Source: Leptospira yanagawae serovar Saopaulo str. Sao Paulo = ATCC 700523 | GTDB taxonomy: Bacteria; Spirochaetota; Leptospiria; Leptospirales; Leptospiraceae | Direction of reading: 5' to 3' | DNA length: 64,000 nucleotides | NCBI RefSeq assembly: GCF_000332475.2 | Contig: NZ_AOGX02000047.1 | Location: forward strand, 62,001-126,000 | Part shown: positions 1 to 9,778 of the stretch, piece by piece | Layout: each line of letters begins with the position of its first letter | Position numbering within the stretch: position 1 is the first letter of the stretch | Position numbers and translations under genes: made by a program | The notes under the pieces: model-generated | Told to the model about the DNA's origin: nothing | Databases searched by the model: none | Seen by the model: the letters and a program-made list of their open reading frames with translations, nothing else

Positions 1-444
1 ATCACGAAATGGATTATAAAATTCAGGATCTTCTGTCAAATTGTCGTTACAAATATCCAATAAATACCTTCGCAAAAACTCTCTTTGCATTTTACCAAAG
101 GATAGTTTTTCTTCTAGTAATATGGAACACATGAGTTCAAATCGTTCCCGTTCTAATTGTTTTTGTTTGTTCAATTCGGGTAAAACTACATTAAGATACG
201 TTTCATTCACCAATTGGAATAATGGCTCAATCTCTTTGGATCGATCCAACGTTTCTTTGTGTTTACGCAAAGCATCGTTGAATTCTTTTTGAGCTTTGGT
301 TTGGTTGGAAGATTCTCCTGACCAAACCAATTCTTCTTCATAGGAAGTTTTTTCAACTGAGGTTTTCGTTTGATTAGAATTCGTTTTTTTTATCGTAGAT
401 TTTGGTTTTGAAGATGAATTTCTTTTTGGTTTAGAAGTTGGCAT
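1..444 (-). CDS. Hypothetical protein, N-terminal part (cut by window edge)
   Basis: A minus-strand frame opens with ATG at 444 and stays open for 148 codons to the window edge, so the C-terminus is missing. The first ~40 residues are rich in Lys, Ser, Thr and Asn (begins MPTSKPKRNSSSKPKS), a basic and probably disordered tail. After that comes a charged helical segment with many Glu, Lys and Leu (about residues 55-130). No signal peptide or catalytic motif is visible and I do not recognise the family. It lies downstream of aconitase in the same direction, separated by a perfect hairpin, so it may have its own promoter. No clear Shine-Dalgarno sequence precedes the ATG. Confidence 0.6.
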   Translation of the reverse strand, partial: MPTSKPKRNSSSKPKSTIKKTNSNQTKTSVEKTSYEEELVWSGESSNQTKAQKEFNDALRKHKETLDRSKEIEPLFQLVNETYLNVVLPELNKQKQLERERFELMCSILLEEKLSFGKMQREFLRRYLLDICNDNLTEDPEFYNPFRD

Positions 445-455
445 GAAAAGGAGTG

Positions 456-480
456 ACTTGCCAGAAAAACTCTGGCAAGT
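456..480 (-). terminator. Perfect 10-bp hairpin after aconitase
   Basis: ACTTGCCAGA (456-465) and TCTGGCAAGT (471-480) form a perfect 10-bp stem with a 5-base loop, between the aconitase stop and the next ATG. Read on the minus strand, only a short T run (CTCCTTTT) follows after a few bases. It is a plausible but not ideal intrinsic terminator, and an mRNA-stabilising 3' hairpin is equally possible. Confidence 0.5.
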
Positions 481-498
481 GTTTCATCGAATTTTTAG

Positions 499-2754
499 TT
501 ACGCTTTCATCAAGTTCAAGGCAGCACCTGCTTTGAACCATTCGATTTGTTGCGCATTGTAAGTATGGTTCACTTGGATCTCGTCTTTTTTCCCATCTTT
601 GTGATTGAGAACGAGTGTGAGTGCCTTACCTTCTTGGAAACTTGTTAAACCATTGATGTCGATTGAATCGTCTTCTTGGATTTTATCGTAATCATCTTTG
701 TTTGCAAAGGTCAATGCAAGCATCCCTTGTTTTTTCAAGTTTGTCTCGTGGATCCGAGCAAATGATTTTACAAGGACAGCTCTCACTCCCAAATGCCTTG
801 GTTCCATGGCTGCATGTTCTCTTGAAGAACCTTCTCCATAGTTTTCATCACCTACCACAATGGACCCAATGCCTTGTGCTTTGTAAGCTCTTTGGGTTTG
901 TGGAACAGGTTCATAATTCCCAGTGATTTGGTTTTTCACTTCATTGGTTTTGCCATTGAAAAAGTTGGTCGCACCAATGAGAAGGTTATTGGAGATATTG
1001 TCCAAATGGCCACGAAATTTTAACCAAGGACCTGCCATTGAAATATGGTCGGTTGTACATTTTCCTTTGGCTTTGATGAGAAGTTTTAACCCTTTGAGGT
1101 CTGTTCCTTCCCAAGGTTTGAATGGTGCTAAAAGTTGGAGCCTTGTCGAACTTGGATCCACAATCACTTGGACACCAGATCCGTCTGCTGCAGGAGCAAC
1201 ATACCCAGCATCTTCAACTGCAAATCCTTTCATGGGAAGTTCTTCTCCAGTAGGTGGGTCAAGTTTTACCTGTTCCCCTTTTTCGTTGGTGAGAGTGTCA
1301 GTGAGAGGATTGAATCCTAAATCACCTGCAATGGCAAGCGCTGTTGTGATCTCAGGAGATGCAACAAAGGCATACGTGTTTGGGTTACCATCTTGGCGCG
1401 CTTGGAAGTTACGATTGAAGGAGTGAACAATAGTGTTTTTTTCCTTTTTCTCTGCACCTACGCGTGACCACATCCCAATACAAGGACCACAAGCATTCGA
1501 AAATACTTTTGCTCCAATTTGGTTGAAGGTATCAATGAATCCATCTCTTTGGATTGTGTATCGAACGAGTTCCGATCCTGGTGTGATGGTAAATTCTGCT
1601 TTGGTTTTAAGCCCTTTGGAAGCAACTTGTTTGGCAAGTGATGCGGCACGAGAGATGTCTTCGTAAGAAGAGTTCGTACAAGATCCAATGAGACCCACTT
1701 CTACTTTGAGAGGCCAACCATTTTTTGCAGCTTCCTCTTTCATTTTTGAAATCGGAGTGGCAAGGTCTGGTGTGAACGGTCCATTTACGTATGGTTCCAG
1801 AGTGTCGAGATCAATTTCGATCACTTGGTCAAAGTATTTTGCTGGGTCCGCATAAACTTCTGGGTCTGCCGTTAAATGAGCTTTGTATTTGTTGGCAAGG
1901 TCTGCCACATCACTTCTGTTAGTGGATCTTAAGTAACGCTCCATAGAAGCATCATATCCAAATGTAGAAGTGGTAGCTCCGATTTCGGCACCCATGTTAC
2001 AAATTGTACCTTTTCCAGTACAAGAAAGTGCCTCAGCCCCTGGTCCAAAGTATTCTACAATGGCTCCCGTTCCACCTTTCACAGTGAGAATCCCTGCTAC
2101 CTTTAAAATCACATCTTTTGCTGATGTCCAACCATTGAGTTTACCTGTGAGTTTGACACCGATGGCTTTTGGCCATTTGAGTTCCCAAGGGAGACCCGCC
2201 ATCACATCACAAGCATCAGCTCCACCGACGCCGATGGCAACCATCCCAAGTCCACCAGCATTCACTGTATGGGAGTCGGTTCCAATCATCATCCCACCCG
2301 GGAATGCATAGTTTTCTAAAACCACTTGGTGGATGATACCAGCACCTGGTTTCCAGAACCCAATTCCATATTTATTGGAAACGGAAGATAAAAAATCATA
2401 AACTTCTTTGTTTTCAGTGACCGCAATGCCAAGGTCTTTTCCTGATTCTTCTTTTGCTGTGATCAAGTGGTCACAGTGAACTGTGGAAGGTACTGCCACT
2501 TTTTTTCGGCCTGCTTGCATGAATTGCAAAAGTGCCATTTGTGCCGTTGCATCTTGCATCGCCACTCGGTCTGGTGCAAAGTCAACATAATCAGCACCAC
2601 GTCCAAAACTTTTGGATGGATTTCCGTCCCAAAGGTGGTTGTATAAAATCTTTTCTGTGAGAGTGAGGGGTCGACCCACAATCTTCCTGGCTTGTGCGAT
2701 GGCCGCTTCCATTTTGGAATAACGAGCCGCAATCATTTCTATATCAAATGCCAT
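499..2754 (-). CDS. acn: Aconitate hydratase
   Basis: Aconitase interconverts citrate and isocitrate in the TCA cycle in the cytoplasm. The 751-residue length and domain order fit the mitochondrial-type aconitase family rather than the ~900-residue AcnA type. The 4Fe-4S ligands are visible as GSCTNSS (Cys about residue 359) and [10 protein letters not shown] (Cys about 422 and 425). The substrate-region motifs [13 protein letters not shown] and, near the C-terminus, the swivelling-domain motif [14 protein letters not shown] are also present. The start ATG at 2754 has an AGAGG ribosome site a few bases upstream. It appears intact. A 109-base gap separates it from the next upstream gene, room for its own promoter. 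Finding this central enzyme beside a plasmid-type replication cassette supports a chromid. Confidence 0.96.
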   Translation of the reverse strand: MAFDIEMIAARYSKMEAAIAQARKIVGRPLTLTEKILYNHLWDGNPSKSFGRGADYVDFAPDRVAMQDATAQMALLQFMQAGRKKVAVPSTVHCDHLITAKEESGKDLGIAVTENKEVYDFLSSVSNKYGIGFWKPGAGIIHQVVLENYAFPGGMMIGTDSHTVNAGGLGMVAIGVGGADACDVMAGLPWELKWPKAIGVKLTGKLNGWTSAKDVILKVAGILTVKGGTGAIVEYFGPGAEALSCTGKGTICNMGAEIGATTSTFGYDASMERYLRSTNRSDVADLANKYKAHLTADPEVYADPAKYFDQVIEIDLDTLEPYVNGPFTPDLATPISKMKEEAAKNGWPLKVEVGLIGSCTNSSYEDISRAASLAKQVASKGLKTKAEFTITPGSELVRYTIQRDGFIDTFNQIGAKVFSNACGPCIGMWSRVGAEKKEKNTIVHSFNRNFQARQDGNPNTYAFVASPEITTALAIAGDLGFNPLTDTLTNEKGEQVKLDPPTGEELPMKGFAVEDAGYVAPAADGSGVQVIVDPSSTRLQLLAPFKPWEGTDLKGLKLLIKAKGKCTTDHISMAGPWLKFRGHLDNISNNLLIGATNFFNGKTNEVKNQITGNYEPVPQTQRAYKAQGIGSIVVGDENYGEGSSREHAAMEPRHLGVRAVLVKSFARIHETNLKKQGMLALTFANKDDYDKIQEDDSIDINGLTSFQEGKALTLVLNHKDGKKDEIQVNHTYNAQQIEWFKAGAALNLMKA

Positions 2755-2863
2755 CTGAACCTCTTATACCTATCAGACCGTAGGAAAAAAGGGAATCAAT
2801 CGAAAATTAAACTACAAAAGCTAAAATCATTAAATTTGGTTCTTTTGGCGAAGCAGAAAGGGA

Positions 2864-3406
2864 TTATCCGTCAATGCGGACATAAACTTCATCGGCTTTT
2901 AAGATAAGACCTGTTTTGATTTCGATGAGTCGTGTATTGACAAAAACACCATCTTGGTAAGGTGTTACAATTCCTGTAATGATGACATCTAATTTCAAAA
3001 CCTCACCTATTTTCCGCAAGGTGGCAGTGTCTGTTGGTGAATCCAAACTAAGTCCCGCTTCTTTTAATACCTTTTGATTGGCCAATCGATCGAGTACAAG
3101 GTAACGATCTTTTTTGACAAGTTCGGTCGTGAGTTTTTCGGCAAGGATTTCACCATAGGGACTTTTTTTACCCTCATTGTCTAGGAATGTGAGAACTACC
3201 AAACGCTCAGGATGGAAATACAATCCCCTTTCCGACAAGGAAACGGCTAATTGTTCTAATGGAGGTGTCGGTGGTTTTTTAGGTTTGGATTCCCTTTCCT
3301 CGCCCAAGTAACAAGCGCTAAAGATTCCTATCAATAATAAGGTAAAGACTCTAAAAAGCAAGTTCCATCCCAAGCGAAGTAACATATTCATAAAACGATT
3401 TTCCAT
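2864..3406 (-). CDS. FlgO/LpoB-like lipoprotein
   Basis: The N-terminus is a lipoprotein signal: a hydrophobic stretch ending in FSAC, with Cys32 counted from the longest start. The mature part (PERLVVLTF, then GEILAEKLTTELVKK, RYLVLDR, and KLDVIITGIVTPY) has the alpha/beta pattern of FlgO/LpoB-like periplasmic lipoproteins, which often build multimeric rings or modulate envelope machines. The start is uncertain. The longest ORF begins at 3406, overlapping the upstream gene by 56 bases; internal ATGs at 3391 and 3385, or a TTG at 3361 with GGGATGG upstream, would give a shorter and more usual signal peptide. It is probably co-transcribed with the frameshifted outer-membrane-like gene upstream. 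The exact role is unknown; no flagellar genes are nearby. Confidence 0.75.
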   Translation of the reverse strand: MENRFMNMLLRLGWNLLFRVFTLLLIGIFSACYLGEERESKPKKPPTPPLEQLAVSLSERGLYFHPERLVVLTFLDNEGKKSPYGEILAEKLTTELVKKDRYLVLDRLANQKVLKEAGLSLDSPTDTATLRKIGEVLKLDVIITGIVTPYQDGVFVNTRLIEIKTGLILKADEVYVRIDG

Positions 3407-4372
3407 TAAATGTATTCCCTACCATATATCCACCAGGGACTCCATACAGTACACCGTCTTTATAAAATTGGTTCTGGAAATTGAGAAAAAAAGTAGTTTT
3501 TTGATTCCCTGGATGTTTCCCACGAAAGGATGCCGAAAAAGTTTCGGGAGACCTACCGTTTTGGTCCCGTACCCGTAGCAAAGGGTCATTAAATACGTTA
3601 AATATTTGATTCCCTAAGTACAATGAATAATTCTTAGATGAACCTAAATAAACGATAAATCCAAGGGATGCTATGTCTTGTGTTGGCACAAATCCAATCT
3701 GGCCATTGGAAGCACTTGGCCTCTGGTTTACATAATTGTATTTCACATTGAGTTGGATTTTGTCACTGCCGAAAAAAAAAGAAAACTTCCCACCTTCGGC
3801 TCCATAAGATGATACTGGATTCTCTGATTTTACATTATAAACAGAAGTTTGTACCTTCAAAAACGAAGTCGCAGAAAAGGTTCCTTGGTATTCGTAGAGT
3901 TGTTTTGGATCATATAACGTACGTTTATTGGATTCCATCTGTCTAAAAATCATTGTCGTGGACGGGTGGTTAGCAGTGGAAAGTAATGTTTGGGATAAGG
4001 CTGGTTCCCCACTTTGTTTCGCATCCAAAAAGGAAAACGTGGCTGGCGAAGAATCAAAATCAAATCTTGTAGAAGGATATGAATTAAAAAATCGTTTTAA
4101 GTTTTTTTTTGGGTTTCTAATCGGTTGCCATTTAAGACAAGTGAAATCAACTTATCGTTGTTATCGGTTGCAAATTCGGAACTTCTAGTTTGGACTTGGT
4201 TTCCATTCCAATAATCGTTTCGGTTGGAAGTTTCTTTATCAGCAAACACCGGCTTTGCGGTATTTTCCAATTTTTTGACTTGGTTTTCCTTTACGGGTGC
4301 CAAAACAACAACCCCAAGAAGACCCAATCCAGAAAAAAGTGAAACCAAAAGAGACGTTTGTGGGGAATGCAT
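3351..4372 (-). pseudogene. Outer-membrane-like protein gene interrupted at an A9 tract (frameshift)
   Basis: Two overlapping minus-strand frames together make one plausible protein. The first runs from ATG 4372 and carries a hydrophobic export signal (LLVSLFSGLGLLGVVVLAPV) but stops at 4097, just after a run of nine A (plus-strand T at 4102-4110). The second is open from 4151 to 3351 but has no ATG near its start; its first usable codon is TTG at 4028. Adding one A (or losing two), or a -1 slip on the A tract, joins them as ...ETQKKNLKRFF... into about 340 residues. The C-terminal half alternates aromatic and polar residues and ends GMELAF, the terminal Phe typical of outer-membrane beta-barrels. 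It may be a decayed gene, a phase-variable gene, a gene using frameshifting, or a sequencing error. Family not recognised. Confidence 0.6.
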
Positions 4373-4424
4373 AAAGAAACTGTAGAAACATATTTCCGAA
4401 TCCAAAAGGGATGTAAACCTATTT

Positions 4425-5465
4425 TTAAAATAAGAACATTGAATCTCCATAGGAATAAAAACGAAACTTGTTCTGCAATGCATAACGGTAAGCATTCATC
4501 ACAAGTCGACTATTTGCAAACGCACTGACTAACAAAAGCAAACTCGATTTCGGTAAGTGGAAGTTTGTGATGAGTCCTTGTACGGATTCTATTTTGTCAC
4601 CTGGCGACAAAAATATGTCAGTTTGACCCACGCCTACCTTATATTTCTGTTGTTGAGAATCAAATACAGTTTCCAAGACCCGTAAGGAAGTGGTGCCAAT
4701 CGCAATCACTCGTCGCCCTGCTTTTTTTGCATCGTTCAATCGACTTGCGGTGACTTCCGTAATTTCATACCTTTCCTTGTGAAGGGTTTTAGTTTGCCAT
4801 TGTTCGGCGGTTAGAGGACGAAATGTCCCATACCCAACTTGGAGTTCTACTGGCAAAAACTCAGCACCGTGATTCTGTAATTCCTTACGTAAGGATTCCG
4901 TGAAATGTAGACCTGCAGTGGGAGCTGCAACAGAACCAGATTTTTTGGCAAAAATGGTTTGGTAACGCAGTTTGTCTTCTTCTGTCACATTTCGTTTGAG
5001 GTATGGGGGAATTGGGATTGTTCCAAAAATTTCAAAGTCGGAATCAGTCACTGTATTTTCTGAAACTAAAGTGGAGAGTTCTTCCTTTTTTCCTTCATAA
5101 CGAAAAGAGAAAGATGGGAATCCAACGGGTGTCAATACTTCACCTAATTTAAGTTTGGCTCTATTTTTCAAAATACAAGTCCAGATACGTGATCCATCAT
5201 CCTCTGCTTCTAAAAAAATCGACTCATGGATGCGACCCGATGTAACTTGCAAATAAACCCTACGATAAGAAACTTTTGTTTCATTATAAACAAATACATC
5301 CCCTGGTTTCACCCACTCTCGGATGTCACGGAAAAAGGGAGTTTCCCAAAATCTCTCAGCGGTTTTGTCTACTAATAACAACCGAGATTCATCTCGATTT
5401 TTTGCGGGGAAACGAGCAATTTGTTCTTCGGGCAAATGAAAATCAAATTCGTTTAAAAAATCCAT
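4425..5465 (-). CDS. queA: S-adenosylmethionine:tRNA ribosyltransferase-isomerase
   Basis: QueA transfers and isomerises the ribosyl part of S-adenosylmethionine onto 7-aminomethyl-7-deazaguanine in tRNA, giving epoxyqueuosine, the penultimate step to queuosine. The 346-residue length is normal. Family hallmarks are the N-terminal FDFHLPEEQIARFPA with DESRLL, the central SVAAPTAGLHFT, and VGYGTFRPL followed by GTTSLRVLE. The C-terminal ITNFHLPKSSLLLLVSAFA is also typical. It appears intact and ends just before the putative export gene at 4372. It is divergent from the glycan cluster, with a 63-base intergenic region that must hold both promoters. Confidence 0.97.
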   Translation of the reverse strand: MDFLNEFDFHLPEEQIARFPAKNRDESRLLLVDKTAERFWETPFFRDIREWVKPGDVFVYNETKVSYRRVYLQVTSGRIHESIFLEAEDDGSRIWTCILKNRAKLKLGEVLTPVGFPSFSFRYEGKKEELSTLVSENTVTDSDFEIFGTIPIPPYLKRNVTEEDKLRYQTIFAKKSGSVAAPTAGLHFTESLRKELQNHGAEFLPVELQVGYGTFRPLTAEQWQTKTLHKERYEITEVTASRLNDAKKAGRRVIAIGTTSLRVLETVFDSQQQKYKVGVGQTDIFLSPGDKIESVQGLITNFHLPKSSLLLLVSAFANSRLVMNAYRYALQNKFRFYSYGDSMFLF

Positions 5466-5528
5466 GTTGGAATCACCTTAGGAAAACCTTGTCAATTAAC
5501 CAGAAATATTGGGAATGGTAGGAGAACT

Positions 5529-6815
5529 ATGTGGAAATTTTTTGAAACCATAGAAAGACAAGGGAAATGGATTCTCGGTGTTCTTTTTTTATTTTTATTG
5601 GTAAATTCCATCCAAAGGGCGGACCAAAAATCTGACTTTTTGGATTATTACCATGCTAGTGAACGATGGTCCACAGGTGAGAACTTATATCGTTTCGATG
5701 TAGCCGAAGAACTACAAACCAAAATCAAAACAACGGAAGATTTGTTTCGCCCAGAGAACTTATCCCTTCTCCTTGCCCTTCAAAATGAAACAGCAACTTA
5801 CATTTATCCTCCCCTTTTCTCTTTTCTTTTGATCCCCATTACCTATTTATCAGAATCAAATGCGGCATTGGTTTTTGAAGTCATCAGTTGGATTTCGTTA
5901 GTATCGATTTTTATCCTGCTTTTCCAAAACAAAGAACTCAATTTAGAAAAATCGAAGTTCCCTTTATCAATTCTCTTGTTAATGTTATTATTCAATTTTC
6001 GCTACATTGAAAGCCATATACAGAACAACCAAGTTGGAATTTTCCTCATTTTGCTTGTTTTGGCTTCTCTATTAGTGAAACACGATTCACTCAGCGGTTT
6101 TTTACTTGCTCTTGCCGTTAGTATCAAAATCACACCACTAGTTTTTCTTTTTGTGTTCCTTTACGAAAAAAAATTCAAAAGAATCTTCTGGTTTTTTTTG
6201 GGACTTATGATCTGGAACGCAATCCCACTTGCTTATAACTTTGATTATACGGTAAAAATGTCCTATGAATGGATAACAGAAATTTTGGGTAATGCATTAA
6301 ATAATCCATTATTACGTTCCTGGAAAAATAACCAGTCCTTACCTTCTACCTTGGCTAAATATTTTGTTTCTGGTGCTGACTTCATCAACCAACCGATTTA
6401 CCATTTACCATTTTTTGAATTATCCATCTTTACGTTAAAGAGCATTCAAATGATTTGTATTTTTCTTTTTGGCCTCCCTCTCTTAATGCTTTGGAGGTAC
6501 AAAAATCAAAAATGGACCATCGTGGCCTTATTGTTTTTAATTTCAGCTTTGTTCAGTGGGATCAGTTGGATTCATAGTTTTATCATCTGCCTTGTTCCAA
6601 CTTATTACATTCTAAATAATGTTTTAGTTCGTAATCTAAATTCCAAATATGTACTCATTTTGATTTTAAGTTTACCACTTCTCAGCCACAGAACTTTTGT
6701 AGGGCAAAAACTAGAATCCTTATTGTCCATGTATTCGATTTTATTTTATACCACAAGTTTACTGTATTTTTATATTGTTAGGTTTGGCCTTTATGAAAAC
6801 AAAAATCGGAATTGA
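5529..6815 (+). CDS. GT87-type polyprenol-phosphate-dependent glycosyltransferase
   Basis: A 428-residue integral membrane protein with about ten hydrophobic helices. The first periplasmic loop contains DYYHASERWSTGENLY, the Asp-containing pattern of GT-C enzymes in the GT87 (DUF2029) family, which use lipid-linked sugars outside the cytoplasmic membrane. YIYPPLFSFLLIP and a lysine-rich cytoplasmic loop (EKKFKR) also fit. The ATG at 5529 is preceded by AGGAG. It is the first gene of a plus-strand glycan cluster and overlaps the next gene by 23 bases. The donor and acceptor sugars cannot be read from the sequence. Confidence 0.8.
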   Translation: MWKFFETIERQGKWILGVLFLFLLVNSIQRADQKSDFLDYYHASERWSTGENLYRFDVAEELQTKIKTTEDLFRPENLSLLLALQNETATYIYPPLFSFLLIPITYLSESNAALVFEVISWISLVSIFILLFQNKELNLEKSKFPLSILLLMLLFNFRYIESHIQNNQVGIFLILLVLASLLVKHDSLSGFLLALAVSIKITPLVFLFVFLYEKKFKRIFWFFLGLMIWNAIPLAYNFDYTVKMSYEWITEILGNALNNPLLRSWKNNQSLPSTLAKYFVSGADFINQPIYHLPFFELSIFTLKSIQMICIFLFGLPLLMLWRYKNQKWTIVALLFLISALFSGISWIHSFIICLVPTYYILNNVLVRNLNSKYVLILILSLPLLSHRTFVGQKLESLLSMYSILFYTTSLLYFYIVRFGLYENKNRN

Positions 6816-7887
6816 TGTAAGGCCACTTGCTTACGGCATCACGGGGAACTCTCGTTACCTAGCTGAAGTCTTAAAGGTCTTATTGCCAAAACATAAAGAC
6901 AAGGAATTCTATTTTTTTAGTAACAAAGAAATCCACCCAGTATTTAATGAGTTATTGTCCACTAATGTGCGACTGGTAATTGAAACAAAACCAATACCTG
7001 GTCCAATTTACTTAAATTTTATTCTACCAAAACGACTAAAACAAAATGGTATCGAAGTATTTTGGGCCACAATCCAAATGTTACCTATTTTCAAACTTCC
7101 AATTCCAAGTTATGTAAACTACCATGACTTAAATTTTATCTCTGCTCCTGATACCATGGCAAAATGGAACTACTGGCAACACAAACTCCTATCGCCAATT
7201 ACTTTAAAAAATGCAGATAAAATCTTCTGTTTGTCGAAAAATACCATGGAAGAAATTATCCAATTTCGACCAAAATTTAAAAACAAGTGTTTGGTGGTTT
7301 ATCCTGGAGTATCAAAAACCAAAACGTATCCATCCAAAAACCAAATAAAGTTTCCAAAAGATTTTTTTCTCACAGTAGGAACACTGGAACCACGAAAAAA
7401 TATCAATCGTTTGGTAGATGCGTTTCTGAATTTCAAAAAAGAAAAACCAAAAGATAAACACTCACTTATCATTATGGGGCGTAAAGGCTGGGGTGAAGAA
7501 GGCTCCATTTTATATGAGAAATTAAATGATCCAAAAATCAAATCTTTGGGAGTTCAGTTCATCGAAAACCCAAACGAAAATACACTCACATTGGCGTTTC
7601 AATCATGTAAGGTATTTTTTTTCCCTTCTTTGCATGAAGGTTTTGGATTACCATTACTCGAAGCAATGTTAGAAGGAAAACGTTGTGTAGCATCCGATAT
7701 TCCTGTATTTAAAGAAATTCTTTCAGACAAATGTGATTTATATGTACCACCAAAAGACATTGAACTGTGGACGGAATCATTTCATAAAATGTCTGGGCCA
7801 CAAAAAAGTCGAAACCCAAAGTTTCCAGCAAAACTATGGACTTGGGAAGAAACATCTAAAAAAATTGAAGGAGTACTTTTCCAATGA
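6793..7887 (+). CDS. GT4-family glycosyltransferase
   Basis: A cytoplasmic GT-B retaining glycosyltransferase of family 4, expected to add a sugar from a nucleotide donor. The N-terminal domain starts KIGIDVRPLAYGITG. The C-terminal donor domain shows TVGTLEPRKNINRLVDAF, then FFFPSLHEGFGLPLLEAM, whose EGFGLPLLE matches the E-x7-E motif. I prefer ATG 6793 (364 residues) over an upstream TTG at 6775, because IGIDVRP is the normal start of the fold. It overlaps the GT87 gene by 23 bases, and its stop overlaps the next start by 4 bases (ATGA), so the three are translationally coupled. Confidence 0.9.
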   Translation: MKTKIGIDVRPLAYGITGNSRYLAEVLKVLLPKHKDKEFYFFSNKEIHPVFNELLSTNVRLVIETKPIPGPIYLNFILPKRLKQNGIEVFWATIQMLPIFKLPIPSYVNYHDLNFISAPDTMAKWNYWQHKLLSPITLKNADKIFCLSKNTMEEIIQFRPKFKNKCLVVYPGVSKTKTYPSKNQIKFPKDFFLTVGTLEPRKNINRLVDAFLNFKKEKPKDKHSLIIMGRKGWGEEGSILYEKLNDPKIKSLGVQFIENPNENTLTLAFQSCKVFFFPSLHEGFGLPLLEAMLEGKRCVASDIPVFKEILSDKCDLYVPPKDIELWTESFHKMSGPQKSRNPKFPAKLWTWEETSKKIEGVLFQ

Positions 7888-8471
7888 AACATTTAAAGAA
7901 CCTAATCTCTAAATGGAAAGAATCAAAATCCAAAAGAGAAACTGCATATTTTGGAACATCTCTATACGATGAACTTTTTTCAAATCCAATACCATCCATC
8001 TTACTTGTGATAGGTGCTTTTTCTTTCTTCTATTTTAGCTTTCCTTACATCCATTACCTAGGACATTTTTTTTATTGGTTTGTAGGGGTTCTCGAGATCA
8101 CAAAAGTTTTAAAGATCCCCTTCCTTGACGAGGTGAGATACTATCACTACCTTTCCGTTTTTGTTTACTTTTATATTTCTATATCTTTGTTAATTGATAT
8201 CAGCAAACTCTTAAACCATTGGAATAAACGAACTGTTTTTGTAAAAGGTGAACTATGGCAAATTCGAAATTTCGGACTTGGGAAAGAATTGAGTAAATTC
8301 AATCTTAATGAGGATGGACTTGTTTTGACATATGAACATGGTGGACTGAACGATTATTTAGGTTGGAATCGACTGATTTGGAAAAAACAGGAAAAGGTTA
8401 TATTTAGTACTCCTTTTTTCTTCCCCTTTCGAAAAAACAAAATGATCGTAAATCAAATCTTAAAACGTTAA
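7884..8471 (+). CDS. Membrane protein of unknown function
   Basis: This 195-residue protein has a basic N-terminus, two or three hydrophobic segments (about residues 38-60, 64-75 and 90-108), and a soluble C-terminal part of about 80 residues. The tail (KGELWQIRNFGLGKELSKF, then NEDGLVLTY) reads like a small beta-rich cytoplasmic domain similar in pattern to bacterial PH-like domains, but this is only a resemblance. It is coupled to the upstream GT4 gene by an ATGA overlap, so it probably belongs to the same glycan pathway. No catalytic motif is visible. Confidence 0.75.
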   Translation: MKHLKNLISKWKESKSKRETAYFGTSLYDELFSNPIPSILLVIGAFSFFYFSFPYIHYLGHFFYWFVGVLEITKVLKIPFLDEVRYYHYLSVFVYFYISISLLIDISKLLNHWNKRTVFVKGELWQIRNFGLGKELSKFNLNEDGLVLTYEHGGLNDYLGWNRLIWKKQEKVIFSTPFFFPFRKNKMIVNQILKR

Positions 8472-8481
8472 CTAGGTTTTT

Positions 8482-9768
8482 TTGAAGAAAATATTTGTTA
8501 TACTTCTACTATTAGGTTTATTCCTATTCCACTTAAGGTATCTTTCTCGTGCCTTTGACTGGGATTCCTGTGTTTACGCCTTAAACATCCAAAAGGATCG
8601 AGTGGAATCTGCATTTTTTAACCCACACCATTTGGGATTTGAATCATCAGGACTATTGTATTGGAAAATGCTTCGATCCATTTATCCGACAACAGACATT
8701 ATGTTTTTTCTCCGATTACGGATCCTTAGTTTTTCATTATTCTTTTTAGGGATATTTATTTGGATCTACTACCGATTGTATAATGACTTTGTTTTGGCTG
8801 TTGCCCTTGCATTAGTAATCCAAGTAAGCCAAGCCTTTTGGTTTTATAGCCTTCATAACGACACTCCACTCATCCACTCTTGTTTAATGGCTCTCTTATT
8901 TTTACTGACCATTTATTTTTTGAAGAGAGGATTATCACCAAAACACTTAAGCATTTTATGGATCATCCAATTGTTCACCATATATTTTCACCAATCCAAT
9001 GTAATTCATTTTGGAATGGTGCCAATGGCCATTTTGCTTTCACCAAACAGAAGTTTTGGAATCAAAATGAGAATTATATTCATATACTTAACTTGTTTAG
9101 GACTTGCGACAATTTTCTCCTATTTGTTTGTGGGGTTTGTGATCCTCAAAAGAGGATTAGGTCCTGTTGACGAAAAACATTTTTCGTTTTGGATGTTTTT
9201 GTATGCCGCAATCAATCGATGGGGGACAAGCCTTGGAGAAGACAAAAACTATGTATTGTACTTTTATCGTGGGATCGGTGATGCTTTCCTTGTTTTCCAA
9301 AATGTGATTCCAAAATTTAGGGTGAACCTTTTTGATTTCCAAAACCCAAAGCACCTACCCTATAATTTAAATCTTTTGTTCTGGATTTTTAGTTTGTCTA
9401 TAGGATTTTTGAATTACCGTACAATGTGGGCTAAATACAAACAAGAAATTCTCGTTTTACTATTTTGGTTATTGCCTTCTATTGCATTTTATACCTGGTG
9501 GGAAGGTTATTTTTTTGAATTTTGGGTTGGAACAACAATCGGGTTATGGATATTAAATTCCTATATACTCAGTTCTTTCCGATCGGAATCACTTCCTCGG
9601 TTCTCGAATGCAATTTTGCATTCTACTTATACCTTTTTGTTTTTATTTTATTTTCTTACCAATTTTACATTCTCAACTCTTCCAAGATCTATTGGACCAA
9701 AATTTGGTTATACAGAAGGAATCCAAGGACCCGTTGAGAAATTAGCAGAAGAATCAATTTACAGATAG
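8482..9768 (+). CDS. GT-C-like polytopic membrane protein
   Basis: A 428-residue multi-pass membrane protein. After the first helix comes AFDWDSCVYALNIQ, then FNPHHLGFE. An acidic pair in the first external loop followed by a conserved His-Pro region is the arrangement seen in GT-C-fold sugar transferases and relatives. About ten hydrophobic helices follow. Translation appears to start at TTG 8482 (MKKIFVILLLLGLF); there is no suitable ATG and only a weak ribosome site, so expression may be low or coupled to the upstream gene 10 bases away. A glycosyltransferase role is an inference from topology and neighbours. Confidence 0.7.
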   Translation: MKKIFVILLLLGLFLFHLRYLSRAFDWDSCVYALNIQKDRVESAFFNPHHLGFESSGLLYWKMLRSIYPTTDIMFFLRLRILSFSLFFLGIFIWIYYRLYNDFVLAVALALVIQVSQAFWFYSLHNDTPLIHSCLMALLFLLTIYFLKRGLSPKHLSILWIIQLFTIYFHQSNVIHFGMVPMAILLSPNRSFGIKMRIIFIYLTCLGLATIFSYLFVGFVILKRGLGPVDEKHFSFWMFLYAAINRWGTSLGEDKNYVLYFYRGIGDAFLVFQNVIPKFRVNLFDFQNPKHLPYNLNLLFWIFSLSIGFLNYRTMWAKYKQEILVLLFWLLPSIAFYTWWEGYFFEFWVGTTIGLWILNSYILSSFRSESLPRFSNAILHSTYTFLFLFYFLTNFTFSTLPRSIGPKFGYTEGIQGPVEKLAEESIYR

Positions 9769-9778
9769 GACAAACCAT

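Noticed and set aside
923..1666. Long plus-strand ORFs opposite aconitase
   Set aside because: They are shadows of the clear acn gene, which has all its motifs on the minus strand.
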